From CAZMGD01 sp964565705 (GTDB lineage Bacteria > Actinomycetota > Acidimicrobiia > Acidimicrobiales > Ilumatobacteraceae): a stretch of 41,977 nt of DNA. The position numbers were made by a program, and so were the translations under genes. Numbering within the stretch: the first letter of the stretch is position 1; each line of letters starts with the position of its first letter. The DNA lies in assembly GCA_964565705.1 (NCBI GenBank), contig CAZMGD010000028.1, positions 1 through 41,977 of the forward strand, given 5' to 3'. Shown here one piece after another: positions 40,753 to 41,977 of the stretch. The notes under the pieces are model-generated. The model did no database searches. It was not told where the DNA came from and saw nothing but the letters and a program-made list of their open reading frames with translations.

Positions 40753-41733
40753 ATGCGTACCGCGACCGCCATCCGAGGGGCTCTCCAGGCCAACGACCCG
40801 TGCTGGTGTGGCAGCGGGCGCAAGTACAAGCGCTGCCACAAGGGCACCGAGGGTCGCATCGTGCAGGGGCACGTCTCGCCGATGCGCAGCGTGCCCGACA
40901 CGGTCGAGAAGCCGCCCTACGCCGACACCGGTGACGTGGTGCGCTGGAACGAGCCGCGGATCAAGACGCCCGAGATCATCGAGCGGATGCGCGAGGCCGG
41001 TGCGCTCGCCGCCGAAGTGCTGCGCCTGGCGGGCGAGCAGGTCGCGCCAGGCGTCACGACCGAAGAGATCGACGTCTTCGTCCACGACCTCTGCATCGAG
41101 CGTGGCGCCTACCCGAGCCCGCTCAACTACCACGGGTATCCGAAGAGCGTGTGCACGTCCGTCAACGAGGTGATCTGCCACGGCATTCCCGACGACCGGG
41201 CGCTGGTCGAGGGCGACATCGTCAACCTCGACGTCACGACGTTCATCGGCGGCGTGCATGGCGACACGAACGCGACGTTCTTCGTCGGCGAGGTCGATCC
41301 GGCGAGCCGCAACCTCGTCCAGGTCACCGAAGAGTGCATGTGGCACGGCATCGAGGCGGTCATGCCGGGCCGGCCGGTCAGCGACATCGGCCGGGCGATC
41401 GAGGTGCACGCCAAGCAGCACAAGCTCGGCGTCGTGCGGGCGTTCATCGGCCATGGCATCGGTCAGCAGTTCCACACCGACGTCCAGGTGCTGCACTACT
41501 ACGACGAGCGGGCCAACACGATCATGCGGCCGGGCATGACGTTCACGATCGAGCCGATGATCACGATCGGGTCGTGGCAGCACCGCATGTGGGACGACGA
41601 CTGGACCGCCGTCACCACCGACGGCAAGCGCACTGCGCAGTTCGAGCACACGATCCTCGTCACCGACGACGGCTACGACGTGCTCACCGGCGGCGACGTC
41701 GCGGTGTCGCCCACCGCCCCCTGGAACCGCTGA
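40753..41733 (+). CDS. map: Methionine aminopeptidase with SEC-C zinc motif
   Basis: A 326-residue type I methionine aminopeptidase. Residues 12-32 (ANDPCWCGSGRKYKRCHKG) form a SEC-C-like Cys-x-Cys...Cys-His metal-binding patch often found in ribosome- or SecA-linked proteins. The catalytic pita-bread domain has the metal ligands in GDIVNLDVTTFIGGVHGDTNATF, IGHGIGQQFHTDV, TFTIEPMITIG and TAQFEHTILVT. It removes initiator methionine from nascent proteins. The zinc patch may help ribosome docking, an inference. It precedes an AbrB-type antitoxin start. Confidence 0.95.
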   Translation: MRTATAIRGALQANDPCWCGSGRKYKRCHKGTEGRIVQGHVSPMRSVPDTVEKPPYADTGDVVRWNEPRIKTPEIIERMREAGALAAEVLRLAGEQVAPGVTTEEIDVFVHDLCIERGAYPSPLNYHGYPKSVCTSVNEVICHGIPDDRALVEGDIVNLDVTTFIGGVHGDTNATFFVGEVDPASRNLVQVTEECMWHGIEAVMPGRPVSDIGRAIEVHAKQHKLGVVRAFIGHGIGQQFHTDVQVLHYYDERANTIMRPGMTFTIEPMITIGSWQHRMWDDDWTAVTTDGKRTAQFEHTILVTDDGYDVLTGGDVAVSPTAPWNR

Positions 41734-41772
41734 CGCCGAGGCCACTGGGAACGAGCTGGTAGGTCCTTCCCT

Positions 41773-41977
41773 GTGGAAGCGACCGCGGACGACGTGGGCC
41801 GGATCGTGCTGCCCAAGCCGCTGCGGGACAGGCTGCGGTTGGTACCCGGCACGAAGGTCGACGTCAGCGAGTACGGCGACGGGCTCCACGTCGCCGTCGT
41901 GAGCCGCACGGCACGCCTGGAGATGCGAGACGGTCGCCTGGTCGCGGTCGCCGAGACGCCCGTGACCGACGACGACG
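41773..41977 (+). CDS. AbrB/SpoVT-type antitoxin, partial
   Basis: The first 68 residues of a frame that runs off the window. DDVGRIVLPKPLRDRLRLVP, followed by GTKVDVSEYGDGLHVAV, is the swapped-hairpin AbrB/MazE/SpoVT fold that binds DNA as a dimer. Such short proteins are usually antitoxins for VapC or MazF toxins, so a toxin gene just beyond the right edge is likely but not seen. Start is GTG 41773 with no clear ribosome site. Confidence 0.8.
   Translation, partial: MEATADDVGRIVLPKPLRDRLRLVPGTKVDVSEYGDGLHVAVVSRTARLEMRDGRLVAVAETPVTDDD

Noticed and set aside
40612..41889. A long - strand frame over methionine aminopeptidase
   Set aside because: It is antisense to a clear enzyme with all metal ligands and has no domain of its own.

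Overview
The window is about 42 kb of very GC-rich DNA whose real genes have a G or C at almost every third codon position. The gene families (ethylmalonyl-CoA mutase MeaA, an AddAB-type helicase-nuclease, a PtpB-like phosphatase, an actinobacterial MobF relaxase, part of a tad pilus locus) and the many start codons sitting 6-10 nt behind a TAnnnT box (leaderless mRNAs) point to an actinobacterium, probably of the class Acidimicrobiia. The class assignment is inference. The sequence is a draft assembly, with a 100-N gap at 25583-25682 and a 10-N scaffold join at 27648-27657.

Region 1 (1-3961) is the right end of an integrated conjugative or mobilizable element. Reading leftward it has an excisionase-like HTH protein, a winged-helix protein and a MobF (TrwC-type) relaxase that runs off the left edge. 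Reading rightward it has an XRE regulator plus nucleotidyltransferase pair that looks like toxin-antitoxin cargo. The element ends at a 3' fragment of tRNA-Pro(CGG) at 3917-3961, the expected right attachment site. The intact tRNA-Pro should lie beyond the left edge.

Region 2 (3962-5178) is the chromosomal flank. It holds the tRNA terminator, a possibly 5'-truncated hypothetical gene and a frameshifted ECF sigma-factor remnant.

Region 3 (5179-16418) has a universal stress protein, adenosine deaminase, a marR-ABC transporter operon with a clear palindromic operator, a two-gene AddAB-like double-strand-break resection operon behind an unusual mirror-symmetric repeat cluster, and a SnoaL-like protein.

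Region 4 (16500-25450) has a GT39-type membrane glycosyltransferase coupled to a PAP2 phosphatase. Next come aspartate-pathway genes lysC and asd with a methyltransferase between them, a membrane-anchored cyclophilin, an S51-like peptidase, a PtpB-like phosphatase and a 3-hydroxyacyl-CoA dehydrogenase.

Region 5 (25450-36372) opens with a tandem hairpin array holding the assembly gap. It continues with aat, a secreted metalloprotease gene that has lost its centre, meaA, an oxygenase-like protein, a LysM lipoprotein, a polyprenyl diphosphate synthase, xseB-xseA, an ABC exporter and a secreted alpha/beta hydrolase.

Region 6 (36380-41977) has an RlmI-like rRNA methyltransferase, a short-chain dehydrogenase, three tad/Flp pilus genes (prepilin peptidase, CpaB-like, TadZ-like), methionine aminopeptidase with an N-terminal SEC-C zinc motif, and the start of an AbrB-type antitoxin.

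The most noteworthy non-gene signals are the mirror-symmetric 9-bp repeats before the AddAB operon, an 87-88 bp dispersed repeat present twice, the tandem hairpin array, and the TAnnnT leaderless start signature across the window. I did not find a clear new defence or biosynthetic system. The mobile-element end is the most likely carrier of one, outside the window.
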